Notes under the pieces: generated by a model | Told to the model about the DNA's origin: nothing | Seen by the model: the letters and a program-made list of their open reading frames with translations, nothing else | Databases searched by the model: none | Assembly (NCBI RefSeq): GCF_038562635.1 | Contig: NZ_JBCFBO010000002.1 | Span: forward strand, 1-64,000 | Origin: Methanobacterium sp. | GTDB lineage: Archaea; Methanobacteriota; Methanobacteria; Methanobacteriales; Methanobacteriaceae | Direction of reading: 5' to 3' | DNA: 64,000 nucleotides | In this document: piece by piece, positions 37,509 through 46,327 of the stretch | Numbering within the stretch: position 1 is the first letter of the stretch | Layout of the letters: the number at the start of each line of letters is the position of its first letter | Made by a program: the position numbers and the translations under genes

Positions 37509-38177
37509 TCACTCAACTATACCCTTATTCCTTAAAATTTCCAGAGGGTTGTCTCTTAATGCTCGTAAGATCTCTTTTTCAGGTAATCCTGCACCCTTAG
37601 CTATATTATAAGCAGTTTCATAGGAAATAATATCTTCAGGCGCGTGGGTATCTGTATCCACAACCAGATTTGCACCGACTTCCATGGCCACTTTAGCTAC
37701 ATGCCCATTTGAAAGTGAATGGCCCCTTCTTGCACTTATTTCAAGCGCAATGTTGTTATCTTTAGCAGTTTGAGCTTCTTCCTGAGTTATTAGTCCAGGG
37801 TGTGCCAGTATATCCACATCAGGACAGTTTACTGCAGCCCAGTTGGTTCCTTCCACTACAGGCTCCATCAGGGTTTCCCCGTGGACGACTATTATTTCTG
37901 CCCCTAATTTTTTGGCCTTGTTTGCGAGTTTGCCTATAATTTCAGCCGGAGCATGGGTTATTTCAGCCCCCGGAATGACTTCTATATTCCAGTTTTCTCT
38001 TATATCTAATATTACATCTCTTATCTGCCTAACACAATCAATGTTAGACGCATCAACGTGATCAGTTATTGCAATTGCTTCATGATTTAATACCTGTGCT
38101 CTCCTTGCAATTTCAGACGGTAAAAGTTCCCCGTCGCTGAATATACTGTGCATGTGAAGGTCTATTCTTTTATTTAT
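37509..38177 (-). CDS. PHP-domain metal-dependent phosphoesterase, probable ATA start
   Basis: The PHP motifs are clear: RIDLHMHSIFSDGELLPSEI (HxH), AIAITDHVD, GAEITHAP, IIVVHGET, DILAHPGLI and VVDTDTHAP. Family members include histidinol phosphatase and polymerase-associated phosphatases. The strong site GGGAGGG (in-frame codons 2-3 of the longer TTG-started frame) points to an ATA codon at 38177, giving a protein that begins with Asn-Lys-Arg-Ile-Asp-Leu-His, as related archaeal proteins begin a few residues before the HxH. The TTG at 38192 has no site. Its gene ends 55 bases from glpQ, convergently. The substrate is unknown. Confidence 0.88.
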   Translation of the reverse strand: MNKRIDLHMHSIFSDGELLPSEIARRAQVLNHEAIAITDHVDASNIDCVRQIRDVILDIRENWNIEVIPGAEITHAPAEIIGKLANKAKKLGAEIIVVHGETLMEPVVEGTNWAAVNCPDVDILAHPGLITQEEAQTAKDNNIALEISARRGHSLSNGHVAKVAMEVGANLVVDTDTHAPEDIISYETAYNIAKGAGLPEKEILRALRDNPLEILRNKGIVE

Positions 38178-38478
38178 ATGATTCCCTCCCAACTGATATT
38201 TGAATTTGAATTATAATTGTTTTTAGATAATTAATATTGAAATTTTCCTTATCTTTTTATTGTCAAACAGCCTATTAAAATATAGTGATAAAATGGAAAT
38301 TTAGATATTATTGATTTATAAAAAAAATGTTAAATTGATAATCACGATCAACTTCAATATTTTGATAATGTGCTTAAATGAAATTTTAAATTTGCTGGTT
38401 TCATTACTTAAAAAATTGTTAAATAACTTTAAAATTCCGATTAAGTCGTTTTTATCTTTAAATTAATAGGGTGTTAAT

Positions 38479-39351
38479 ATGAATTGTTCAATATTTGTTC
38501 CATCTCACATTACAGGGTTTTTTGAGATACTAGATAATGATAATCCCCTTAAAAAAGGATCCCGCGGTGCGGGAGTTGTTATGGATAAAGGAGTTGTAAC
38601 AAAGACAAAAATAATTGATGGAAATGGAGTACAAATAAAAATTAATGGAAAAACTGATGCGCGAAATGCTACAATAACTGAAAAAACCATAGAGATCATT
38701 AAAAGAGATTATAATTTAGACAATAAAAAAATAGTAATCACTCATGATGTAGATGTACCTATCGGTGCAGGATTTGGGACTTCAGCATCATTTGCTCTTG
38801 GAACATCCCTAGGAATTTCAAAGATTCTTGATTTGCCATTAACATTTAATAAAGCCGCACAAATTGCCCATCTTGCAGAGGTGGAAATGAAAAGTGGTTT
38901 AGGTGATGTTATAGGGGCTCTATCTGGAGGGCTTGTTTTAAGGCTCAAAGAAGGCGCACCTGGGATTGGAGTAACAGATAAATTACTCTTAAATCAGTCT
39001 GAAGACCTTTATGTTATTTCAAAATGTTTTGGGGAAATAAATACAGGAGACATCATCGAAGATCCCGTCCATAAAGAAAGGATTAACTCAACAGGGCGAG
39101 ACCTGCTATTTAAACTTACGAGTAATCCGAGACCTGAAAATTTAATGAAATTATCAAGGAAATTCGCTGAAAAGACCATGCTCATGAGCAGTGAAGTTTG
39201 TGAAGCTGTAGATATATTGGAAGAAGAAACAATAGGTGCTTCCATGGCTATGTTGGGAAATACAGCTTTTGCAATTTCTAAAAGTCCAGATACAAGTATT
39301 GAAAATGCAGTAGTTGCAAAACTTAATTATAATGGATTAAAATTTTTATAA
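38479..39351 (+). CDS. Pantoate kinase
   Basis: Archaeal coenzyme A synthesis phosphorylates pantoate before joining it to beta-alanine, and this GHMP-fold kinase performs the first step. SIFVPSHITGFFEI, GSRGAGVVMDKGV and the ATP-binding glycine/serine loop VPIGAGFGTSASFALG are visible, with EMKSGLGDVIGALSGGLVLR and ASMAMLGNTAFAIS further on. The length of 290 residues is normal. GGGTGTTAAT precedes the ATG. The partner phosphopantothenate synthetase is not in the window. Confidence 0.93.
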   Translation: MNCSIFVPSHITGFFEILDNDNPLKKGSRGAGVVMDKGVVTKTKIIDGNGVQIKINGKTDARNATITEKTIEIIKRDYNLDNKKIVITHDVDVPIGAGFGTSASFALGTSLGISKILDLPLTFNKAAQIAHLAEVEMKSGLGDVIGALSGGLVLRLKEGAPGIGVTDKLLLNQSEDLYVISKCFGEINTGDIIEDPVHKERINSTGRDLLFKLTSNPRPENLMKLSRKFAEKTMLMSSEVCEAVDILEEETIGASMAMLGNTAFAISKSPDTSIENAVVAKLNYNGLKFL

Positions 39352-39563
39352 AATCTTATACAATAATTTAAATCAGTTTTCTAAATATAATAATCAAAAT
39401 AAGCACTATAATCAGTACTCTGAAGATAACATAAAACAGGACCCAATACATTATTAAAACCATATTATAATTAATATTAAATTTTTATATTATATTATTG
39501 ATTGAACATGGCTTAAAAAATAGTAAATAATCAAGAAGATAAAGCAGACCCCTGTGACACAGA

Positions 39564-40349
39564 TCATTCCTTAAAATCTTCTATAGTGTATTGAATACCT
39601 TCCTCATCCATTTTTTTTGTTATACTTTTAGTCATGTTACCAACAGCAAAAACCAGCACGTTTAAACCTCTTTTTGCTGCAGCCACAGTGGCATAAGGGG
39701 TTGCAAATTCAAAATCTGGAGAAATTTTTAATTTATCTGTCACGGCCCTTGAGATGGTTCCCATTATGCCCACCCTATCAAATCCTTTTTTATATATTTC
39801 CTGTATTTTATGGGTATTAACTGCCCTTGATCCCCCATGATTTATTGTAGGAAGTTTTATTATGGTTACATTACCAGATTTAAGCTCTATTGTACCATTT
39901 AATCTGCTTAAAGCTACATCTTCTCCTGAAACTGCATCATTAAGCACTTCTGCTGATGCCGATGTTTTTTCATTTGTGGCATATAAAACTCCATTTTCCA
40001 TTTTAAGCCAAACATTCTGGCCAGATTTAAGTTCTTCTTTTGCTATTGCAGGCCATATTGACTTATAAGTATTCATTGTTTCTACAACTTCATCAGCATA
40101 CTTTCTAAGGTCAACAGCTTCTTTTTTAAGCTTTTCAATTCCTCTTTTTGTAATATGGTACCTTGCAGTTCCTTCCCTTATTTCTACAAAACCGTCATCA
40201 GTTAAGCTTTTAATATTTTCAGAGACTGCTTGAATAGTTATTCCAAGTTTTTCAGCTATGTCCTTTTGCCTCAGGTGGGGCTGCTGCTTGGCTATCTCTG
40301 CAAGAATCTGAAACCTTGTGAGTTCTCCTTTTTTCTTGAAAACTTTCAT
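39564..40349 (-). CDS. Winged-helix transcriptional regulator with C-terminal effector-type domain
   Basis: Residues ~1-75 form a MarR-like winged helix (FQILAEIAKQQPHLRQKDIA, KLGITIQAVSENIKSLTDDG). A linker helix and then a ~180-residue domain follow, with VWLKMENGVLYATNEKTSAS and GTISRAVTDKLKI, matching the conserved archaeal DUF7839-type regulators. GGTGAATAA precedes the ATG. Its targets are unknown. It faces no divergent partner, so neither autoregulation nor a specific operon can be read from context. Confidence 0.85.
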   Translation of the reverse strand: MKVFKKKGELTRFQILAEIAKQQPHLRQKDIAEKLGITIQAVSENIKSLTDDGFVEIREGTARYHITKRGIEKLKKEAVDLRKYADEVVETMNTYKSIWPAIAKEELKSGQNVWLKMENGVLYATNEKTSASAEVLNDAVSGEDVALSRLNGTIELKSGNVTIIKLPTINHGGSRAVNTHKIQEIYKKGFDRVGIMGTISRAVTDKLKISPDFEFATPYATVAAAKRGLNVLVFAVGNMTKSITKKMDEEGIQYTIEDFKE

Positions 40350-40635
40350 TTATTCACCAATTTAGTAATTTAAAGATTTAAATTGAACTGAAATAGTAAA
40401 GACTAACTTATTAAAATCTATCATGAAAATATTCTTAAGTAGAATATAAGATATTATCATATAACTAATTTATTAAATAGGGCCTTGTGTTTGTCATGAA
40501 TAACCAAACGTTAATGTATTGTTTATAAATAAGCATTATTGCTAAATTATTATTAAAATTTAATAAGTTAAAGTCTACATCATATAAAATAGTCTACAGT
40601 ATAGTATTTCCATTATTTCTTAAATATGATTAATT

Positions 40636-41079
40636 TTACCGTACTACCAATACAGGACATGATGCAGTTCTTACTACTTTTTCTGCAACGCTTCCAAGTA
40701 AAAATCTGTCCATACCATGTTTTCCAGCAGTCCCCATAACAACAAGATCAATTCCTTCCTCTTCAATGGTCTTACGAATTGTACGGGCGGGACGGCCTTC
40801 CTTGGTCATAAAAACTAATTTTATTTCAGTATTAAGTTCTTCTTTACATTTTAATGACATATCAATGATAACATCAAAGGATTTTCTTCCTTCATCTTCA
40901 AGCATTTCTTTAACCCTTGTTATTGCTTTTTCAGTTGGTAATCCCATAAATAAAGAATTATCAATTACATATAATGCTAAAAGTTCTGCATTACTCTTAC
41001 CTGCAATCCATATAGCCTGTTCTGCAGCTTTAAGGGCGGGTTGTGAACCATCTGTGGGCAACAATATTTTTTTATACAT
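40636..41079 (-). CDS. Universal stress protein (UspA family)
   Basis: ATG 41079 follows GGTGATTAAA perfectly. The 147-residue protein has the ATP-binding Usp pattern: MYKKILLPTDGSQPALKAAE at the N-terminus and VVMGTAGKHGMDRFLLGSVA with VVRTASCPVLVVR at the C-terminus (GxxGxxxxxxGSV). Such proteins bind nucleotides and form dimers. It is monocistronic. The role in this organism is unknown. Confidence 0.93.
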   Translation of the reverse strand: MYKKILLPTDGSQPALKAAEQAIWIAGKSNAELLALYVIDNSLFMGLPTEKAITRVKEMLEDEGRKSFDVIIDMSLKCKEELNTEIKLVFMTKEGRPARTIRKTIEEEGIDLVVMGTAGKHGMDRFLLGSVAEKVVRTASCPVLVVR

Positions 41080-41133
41080 TTTAATCACCTTTAACAATTA
41101 ACCTGAATAATTTTTTACTTAACCTAACACAAA

Positions 41134-41524
41134 TTAACGAGAATGTTCCGTTAAATAAATTTCAATGTGATTGAACAGGCTGGAGATGATATCCATAGTT
41201 AGGGCTATTATATACCAGTGATATTCTTTTGATTCTAGAGTTGTCATGTTTTCCATTTCTTTTCCCATTTCACGAAGCGTGTTTAGGGCTTCTTTTAATC
41301 GAGACCTTGTTTTACCTTTTTCATATTCATATGGTTGAAATTCTATATCTTCAAGCCTAACCTCCAGAATATCTGATGCTTTCTGCAGTTTGCCCGATTA
41401 TCTTTGGATTACCCTCTTCAATGGTACCTGAATTAACAATGCTAATAAAACCACCTGAAGTTTCTCCCATCTCATTGATATAATTTAAAAATAATTTTTC
41501 AAGTTTAGGGAATGCTTTATTCAT
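41134..41524 (-). pseudogene. Frameshifted small helical protein gene
   Basis: ATG 41524 opens MNKAFPKLEKLFLNYINEMG and runs to PKIIGQ, after which the frame is lost near 41395. The following frame continues as SDILEVRLEDIEFQPYEYEK and ends in a long helix, IIALTMDIISSLFNHIEIYL. A one-base change would restore a ~130-residue protein. It could be a pseudogene or a sequencing error. I recognise no family. Confidence 0.6.
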
Positions 41525-41744
41525 AGTAATATTTATACGAAAAAAAGTATTTTAATATTTCTATCAGTATCAAAGAAATTTATCTTATTTTATCCTGCCA
41601 ATGGTGCATTTCGTAAATTATAGGATTCATTTATATTTTTTACAGCATTTAAGGTGCTGGCAAGATTTTTTATTAAATTAAATTATGAAAAATTAAAAAT
41701 GATACACCTTACCAATTTTAAAGAAAAAAAATATTAAATTGAAA

Positions 41745-43154
41745 CTAAATTTTACCGGTTAAATATTCATCAAATACATTAAGGAATTTATCCACATTTT
41801 CTTCAGGAATATACGCCCCGCATGCAACAGAGTGTCCGCCGCCGTTTCCGCCGACTTTAGCTGCCACTTTCCTTATTATATTTCCAAAATGTATTCCATC
41901 ATAAGCTAAAAGCCGTGAACAACGCAGTGATACTTTTATTCCTTCAGAATCTTCCCCAACAGGAGTAAATCCGATTATTGGTTTTCTCCAGTCACCATAG
42001 CTTAAAATCATTCCAGCAACAGTTCCAATTACTTCACTTTTTATTTCGCTGCCCTCAAAATACTGCAGGTTTTCTAAAGAAATAATCCTGTCTTCTTCCG
42101 TTACCCATTCCATTTTTTGAGCAAGATACCTCCTGTGCTCAAGCGCAAGCTGATCCATCTCGTCCAGTGCAAGACCCCTATCGCCTTTCAGGACATTGAG
42201 TGCAATTTCTGGATGTTTATGGCGGCTGCAAGCATTAACCGCAGTTGAAAATTCACTGGCATCCCGAAGTGGAGAATACTTTCGTTCCCCTAAAAAGTCA
42301 TAAGACTCTCCAGCAACAAGTTTTGGAACGTGCTTTATGTACCTTTGAGGTACTTCCTTGCTTAACATCCGGACTAACTCTGAAAATATTTTGCCCTTTT
42401 CTTCCTGAGTTAAATCACATAAAACTCTTGCTCTTTTACCATTTTTAGTTGGAATATCAAGCTTATTCAACATATGAATACATTCAGTCCTACTATTTGT
42501 TATAGGGAGTTTAACATCCCCAAAATATGAAAGCGCCACAAATATTGGCCTTGTCTGTCTTCCATAGATAGAAAGATCATTATTTGTAGCTATAAGTTTA
42601 TTTTGAACACTTGCTGCAAGAATTTCCTTATTTAAGCCCACTAATTTTCCAGACATGCTGTTTTGCATATCTCCTACTGCACTTAAGACTCCTAACCAGC
42701 TTAGATCATCAAATCCAAATGTGTGTGCAAGTAAGTAGGACATTCCACCTCCTGAAACATCATGTGATCCATCTATACCATAGTAATGGCAGTTTAATTC
42801 CAGGAAATTGCCCGAAACATGGTTGTCAAAAACCATTGGTCTTAAAGGAGGGTGGTGGTCTAAAATAAGTATATTAGATGAACCATTTCCTAATTTGTCT
42901 ACATTTTGTCCAGAGCCCAAATCCGAAAATATGGTAAGTTCATTCTCAAGTTCAAGGCTGTCTAATTTATCAAGAGTTACAAATTCTACTTCATGGTCTT
43001 TCTCTAGATTATCCAGCATTGAAGATAATATTGCACCTGCGGTTATTCCATCGCAGTCGATGTGGCTGTATATCTTAATATCTTCAGCATTCTGGACCAT
43101 TTCATGAGCCTTCAAAAAAGCGAGGTTCATTTGATCCTGTTTATTGATTTCCAT
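41745..43154 (-). CDS. Single-strand-specific exonuclease, archaeal RecJ-like DHH protein
   Basis: The DHH core is visible as YSHIDCDGITAGAILSSMLD (motif I), FSDLGSGQNVDKL, and NILILDHHPP (the DHH motif). The DHHA1 substrate-binding end is GGNGGGHSVACGAYIP. The length of 469 residues fits the archaeal RecJ/GAN family, which degrades single-stranded DNA or RNA 5' to 3' and associates with the replisome via GINS and CMG. AAGGAA precedes the ATG. It is preceded by the unusual hairpin array, which would lie in its 5' leader or just upstream of it. Oligoribonuclease-type activity is possible. Confidence 0.9.
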   Translation of the reverse strand: MEINKQDQMNLAFLKAHEMVQNAEDIKIYSHIDCDGITAGAILSSMLDNLEKDHEVEFVTLDKLDSLELENELTIFSDLGSGQNVDKLGNGSSNILILDHHPPLRPMVFDNHVSGNFLELNCHYYGIDGSHDVSGGGMSYLLAHTFGFDDLSWLGVLSAVGDMQNSMSGKLVGLNKEILAASVQNKLIATNNDLSIYGRQTRPIFVALSYFGDVKLPITNSRTECIHMLNKLDIPTKNGKRARVLCDLTQEEKGKIFSELVRMLSKEVPQRYIKHVPKLVAGESYDFLGERKYSPLRDASEFSTAVNACSRHKHPEIALNVLKGDRGLALDEMDQLALEHRRYLAQKMEWVTEEDRIISLENLQYFEGSEIKSEVIGTVAGMILSYGDWRKPIIGFTPVGEDSEGIKVSLRCSRLLAYDGIHFGNIIRKVAAKVGGNGGGHSVACGAYIPEENVDKFLNVFDEYLTGKI

Positions 43155-43260
43155 TTCCTTTTTAGCTCCAGTGAAAATTTAATTTAGTAGATTTATTAAT
43201 GATGTGATTTATAGTGGATGACCAAATATTTTTGATGTTTGCAAATCCTCAAAATCTTTC

Positions 43261-43668
43261 AAAATTCATAGAATTTTAGAAAATACCTTGTATTTTCTAA
43301 CCTTTGGAAATCTGTCAAATCTTTGATTTGACGCCACAAAAATCAAAGATTTTTGTAGGCTTTGATTTCCAATGTTTGCAAATTGAAAATTTGCAACCGT
43401 AAAAAATCGTAGATTTTTTACATGCTCAAACGTTCCGCGTTTGACAGTCCCAAAAATCTACGATTTTTGGGTATTTTGAATGCACAAACACAACGTGTTT
43501 GTCAGCTTTGCATTTTCTTTAGTTACAATTTTTGAATATCTAATAATTTATAAGTTTAAAAAGTTATGTTTACGGAACTTCGTTCCGTAACCGTGAAAAT
43601 TTATAAGTTTAAAAAGTTATGTTTACGGAACTTCGTTCCGTAACCGTGAAAATTCTATGAATTTTCAC
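43261..43668. repeat. Tandem array of about a dozen short hairpins, nearly all with three-base loops
   Basis: Successive stems (left arm, loop): 43261 AAAATTC/ATA; 43276 TTAGAAAATAC/CTT; 43314 GTCAAATC/TTT; 43336 ACAAAAATC/AAA; 43376 TTGCAAATT/GAA; 43399 GTAAAAAATC/GTA; 43426 TCAAACG/TTCCG; 43449 CCCAAAAATC/TAC; 43484 ACAAACAC/AAC; 43570 and 43623 TTACGGAAC/TTC; 43646 GTGAAAATTC/TAT. Right arms are exact complements. TTGGAAATC (43304) also pairs with GATTTCCAA (43364), enclosing two hairpins. The core of the hairpin at 43449 is the inverse complement of that at 43399, flanking the hairpin at 43426. Confidence 0.9.
43546..43651. repeat. 53-bp perfect tandem duplication carrying a hairpin
   Basis: A 53-base unit beginning ATTTATAAGTTTAAAAAGTT occurs at 43546-43598 and again at 43599-43651 with no visible difference. 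Each copy contains the hairpin TTACGGAAC/TTC/GTTCCGTAA. Identity of the copies suggests a recent event. Confidence 0.9.
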
Positions 43669-43771
43669 ATGTCATTCACTATGAAAATAAAAGGAATTAT
43701 AAATGAAATTAAAAATTATCAACTAAATTTAAATTATGAAATTATATGTTTTAACTTCATTAAAATATTAA

Positions 43772-44044
43772 TTAGGACCGCATTCCCTTTATCATGTTAC
43801 TTATTTTAATCAGTGTTTCTTTTTTAGTGTTGCTTTTATCTACAATCACTCTACCAGATGATTCCCACCATGATCTAGAATAAGATTTATATTTTTCAAC
43901 TTCAGGGTTAAGATGGAGTTTTTGTGCAGCTTTGTTAATTTCCCTTATTTTTGGAGCAGATATTGCATCTTCCTTAGAAATACGTCTTCCATCTTTTTTT
44001 GTCCTTTCAGAATCAATATAAGCCGGCCATATTATTGTTCTCAT
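43772..44044 (-). CDS. srp19: Signal recognition particle protein SRP19
   Basis: SRP19 binds helices 6 and 8 of the 7S RNA and prepares the particle for SRP54. The family opening TIIWPAYIDSERTKKDGRRI is visible, followed by the basic, conserved middle (AAQKLHLNPEVEKYKSYSRS) and GRVIVDKSNTKKETL. Length 90 is typical for archaea. Its ATG overlaps the hemD stop by one base (TGATG), so the two are translationally coupled. Confidence 0.95.
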   Translation of the reverse strand: MRTIIWPAYIDSERTKKDGRRISKEDAISAPKIREINKAAQKLHLNPEVEKYKSYSRSWWESSGRVIVDKSNTKKETLIKISNMIKGMRS

Positions 44045-44838
44045 CAGTTTCCCTCACTTGGTTTATCATTCATCACATCTACCAGTTTATCCAGCATATT
44101 TTTAAATGTGTACACTTCAGGCATTATGGGATTAATTTTATACGCATCCAGCACCTTTTTGGTTATAGGGCCAATTGCTGCAACTAAAACTTCATTATTC
44201 CGGAATATATCTAAAATTTCTGCCTTATCTTCCTCTTTAGCAATTTTAATAAGATTTTTAACTGTTAAAGGGCTTGTAAACATTACAACATCTATATCTT
44301 TATTCAATATGTCATCTATAAGCTCATAAATCTTTGATTTATCATCAGGCATCTCTGACTTATATGCGTCTGCAAGGAAAACCTGCGCCCCTATGTCCTC
44401 AAGCCCATCTGGAAGTGTGTATCTTGCAACCATGGTTCTTGGAAGCCCCATTTTCATGCCTTTAACGTCAAATTTTTCAAATGCTTCCAGAAGTCCTTCT
44501 GCAGTATAATTATCAGGGATAAGATCGGCTTTTACATTGTACTGGTTTAAAACCTCTTCAGTTTTAGGGCCTATAGTTGCGATCTTTAAATTTCGAGCAC
44601 CTTCAAGACTGCAATGTTTAAAAAATGATTTTATAGCCCTTGGAGACGTGAATATAAGCCAGTCAAGTTCATTTATCATATTACATAATTTTATCACTTC
44701 TTCTGGCTTGGAATCTTTGAGTTCAATTGTAGGAGTTACAATTGGAACTGCTCCATAAGATTTTACCATTTCAACTGAGTCTTTAGCCCTTTCAGCAGGT
44801 CTTGTTATAACAATTTTTTTACCTTCTAATCCCTTCAT
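44044..44838 (-). CDS. hemD: Uroporphyrinogen-III synthase
   Basis: The enzyme cyclises hydroxymethylbilane to uroporphyrinogen III, precursor of F430, cobalamin and sirohaem in methanogens. The bilobed fold is suggested by GKKIVITRPAERAKDSVEMV at the start, WLIFTSPRAIKSFF and IATIGPKTEEVL in domain 2, and VVMFTSPLTVKNLI and AAIGPITKKVL near the end. Length 264 is normal. It lies 20 bases downstream of cobA and overlaps srp19. HemD sequences diverge widely, but order and context make this secure. Confidence 0.92.
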   Translation of the reverse strand: MKGLEGKKIVITRPAERAKDSVEMVKSYGAVPIVTPTIELKDSKPEEVIKLCNMINELDWLIFTSPRAIKSFFKHCSLEGARNLKIATIGPKTEEVLNQYNVKADLIPDNYTAEGLLEAFEKFDVKGMKMGLPRTMVARYTLPDGLEDIGAQVFLADAYKSEMPDDKSKIYELIDDILNKDIDVVMFTSPLTVKNLIKIAKEEDKAEILDIFRNNEVLVAAIGPITKKVLDAYKINPIMPEVYTFKNMLDKLVDVMNDKPSEGN

Positions 44839-44858
44839 GATATTGCCTTCTTAATAGA

Positions 44859-45572
44859 TCAGTCACTGATTTGATTCATCTCTTTAAATACATCAACAAC
44901 ATTTCCAATAACCACTAAAGCAGGTGGTTTAATATTTTTTTCAGCTATGTTTTCCAGTGTGCCGGTTATTATCCTTTGATTTTCCATCGTACCATTTTCA
45001 ATTACACAAACTGGAGTTTGAGGATCTTTATATTTCATAATTTCTGCTGTATTTTCAGCTAAATTTCCAATACCCATAAGTATTACAATTGTATCGGCTT
45101 TAAAGTCCCATCCTACCTGTTTTTTACATTTAGTTGGGTCTTCGTGGCCTGTAACGATTGTAAACGATGTTGCAACACCCCTGTGGGTAACTGGAAGTCC
45201 AATTGTTGTGGGAACTCCGATAGCAGAAGTTACACCTGGAACTAACTCAAAATCAATTCCTTCTTCTACAAGGGCCAGAATTTCCTCGCCCCCTCTTCCA
45301 AATACGAAAGGATCTCCACCTTTAAGACGTACAACTACATCATTTTCTTTTGCTTCTTCAACAAGGAGTTTGTTGATTTCATCTTGAGACTTATAATGAT
45401 GTCCTGCTTGTTTTCCTACATATATCAGTTTTGCGCCTTCTGCATATTTTAAAATTTCTTCGTTTGCAAGTTTGTCGTACAGCACAGCATCCGCTTTTTT
45501 TAACACGTTTACAGCTTTGAGAGTGATAAGTTCGGGATCTCCTGGACCCGCACCTACTAAATAAACTACCAT
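44859..45572 (-). CDS. cobA: Uroporphyrinogen-III C-methyltransferase (SUMT)
   Basis: The enzyme transfers two methyl groups from S-adenosylmethionine to uroporphyrinogen III, giving precorrin-2 for F430, cobalamin and sirohaem. Conserved motifs are VYLVGAGPGDPELITLKAVN, VRLKGGDPFVFGRGGEE, PGVTSAIGVPTTIGLPVTHR and VILMGIGNL. The 237-residue length shows that only the methyltransferase domain is present, without the CysG dehydrogenase. It lies just upstream of hemD, so two successive tetrapyrrole enzymes are co-transcribed. Confidence 0.96.
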   Translation of the reverse strand: MVVYLVGAGPGDPELITLKAVNVLKKADAVLYDKLANEEILKYAEGAKLIYVGKQAGHHYKSQDEINKLLVEEAKENDVVVRLKGGDPFVFGRGGEEILALVEEGIDFELVPGVTSAIGVPTTIGLPVTHRGVATSFTIVTGHEDPTKCKKQVGWDFKADTIVILMGIGNLAENTAEIMKYKDPQTPVCVIENGTMENQRIITGTLENIAEKNIKPPALVVIGNVVDVFKEMNQISD

Positions 45573-45607
45573 GTGTTCACCGTTTAAATTATAAAAGAAT
45601 TAATAAT

Positions 45608-45628
45608 GGATAATTCTATGGATTATCC
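45608..45628. repeat. Single three-base-loop hairpin between purQ and cobA
   Basis: GGATAATTC (45608-45616) pairs with GGATTATCC (45620-45628) around a TAT loop, with one G-T wobble. It touches the purQ stop codon and has the same nine-pair, three-base-loop design as the array at 43261-43668. Confidence 0.65.
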
Positions 45629-46284
45629 TATGATTTAAAATTAACTATTCCCTTAAAGAATTTAAGGCCATCTGAAGAACCTAAAATCGTTTCTGATGCT
45701 CTTTCTGGATGAGGCATCACAGCACATATAAGCCCTGTTTCATCACAGACTCCCGTTATAGCTTCCATAGACCCATTTGGGTTTTCTCCTTCAAATTTCA
45801 GCACGATTTGATCCTGATCGTGAAGTTTTTCAATTTCTTCATTGTAATATCGGCCTTCAGCGTGTGCCATTGGCATGTTAATTATTTCATTCTTTTCATA
45901 CATGCTTGTAAAAGGAGTTCGGGTCGATGCAACTTTTAATTCCACCTGCTTGCAGATGAATTTAGCATTATCATTGTTTGTGAATACGCCGGGTACCAGA
46001 CCGACTTCTGCCAGTATTTGAGCTCCATTACAAATTCCAAGGACGGGTTTTTCTTCTTTAACTATTTCTTTTATACCTTCTATAACAGGAGTTATTGAGG
46101 CTATTGCTCCAGCCCTCAGGTAATCTCCATAAGAAAAGCCGCCAGGAATTACAATTGCATCAAAATCAGATAAGTCTTTTTGATTCCACCAAACGTAATC
46201 AGGTTCTCCTCCTGCAATTTTTAGAGCGTGAAATACATCTCTATCACAGTTTGAACCTGGAAAGCGTATAATTCCTACTTTCAT
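45628..46284 (-). CDS. purQ: Phosphoribosylformylglycinamidine synthase, glutaminase subunit
   Basis: PurQ supplies ammonia from glutamine to PurL in purine synthesis. MKVGIIRFPGSNCDRDVFHA, VIPGGFSYGDYLRAGAIAS, the nucleophile elbow PVLGICNGAQILAEVGLVPG and the C-terminal CAVMPHPERASE with His and Glu of the triad are visible. ATG 46284 is chosen because GAGGAAAACA precedes it and the family starts there; the longer frame extends 18 residues with no site. It lies 43 bases after purS; purL is not in the window. Confidence 0.96.
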   Translation of the reverse strand: MKVGIIRFPGSNCDRDVFHALKIAGGEPDYVWWNQKDLSDFDAIVIPGGFSYGDYLRAGAIASITPVIEGIKEIVKEEKPVLGICNGAQILAEVGLVPGVFTNNDNAKFICKQVELKVASTRTPFTSMYEKNEIINMPMAHAEGRYYNEEIEKLHDQDQIVLKFEGENPNGSMEAITGVCDETGLICAVMPHPERASETILGSSDGLKFFKGIVNFKS

Positions 46285-46327
46285 TGTTTTCCTCTTTATA
46301 TTATTTTTATAAATACCTATTCCAATA

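Larger units (their letters stand above)
43155..43771. other. Intergenic region filled by a hairpin array and a 53-bp tandem duplication
   Basis: No protein-coding gene is present. The structure is listed under the two repeat features that follow. The first ~100 bases upstream of the recJ-like start and the last ~100 bases before the srp19 stop are plain AT-rich DNA. Confidence 0.6.

Noticed and set aside
43261..43668. CRISPR array
   Set aside because: The stems differ in sequence and no constant repeat with regular spacers is present; only the 53-bp unit is duplicated. No cas genes are in the window.
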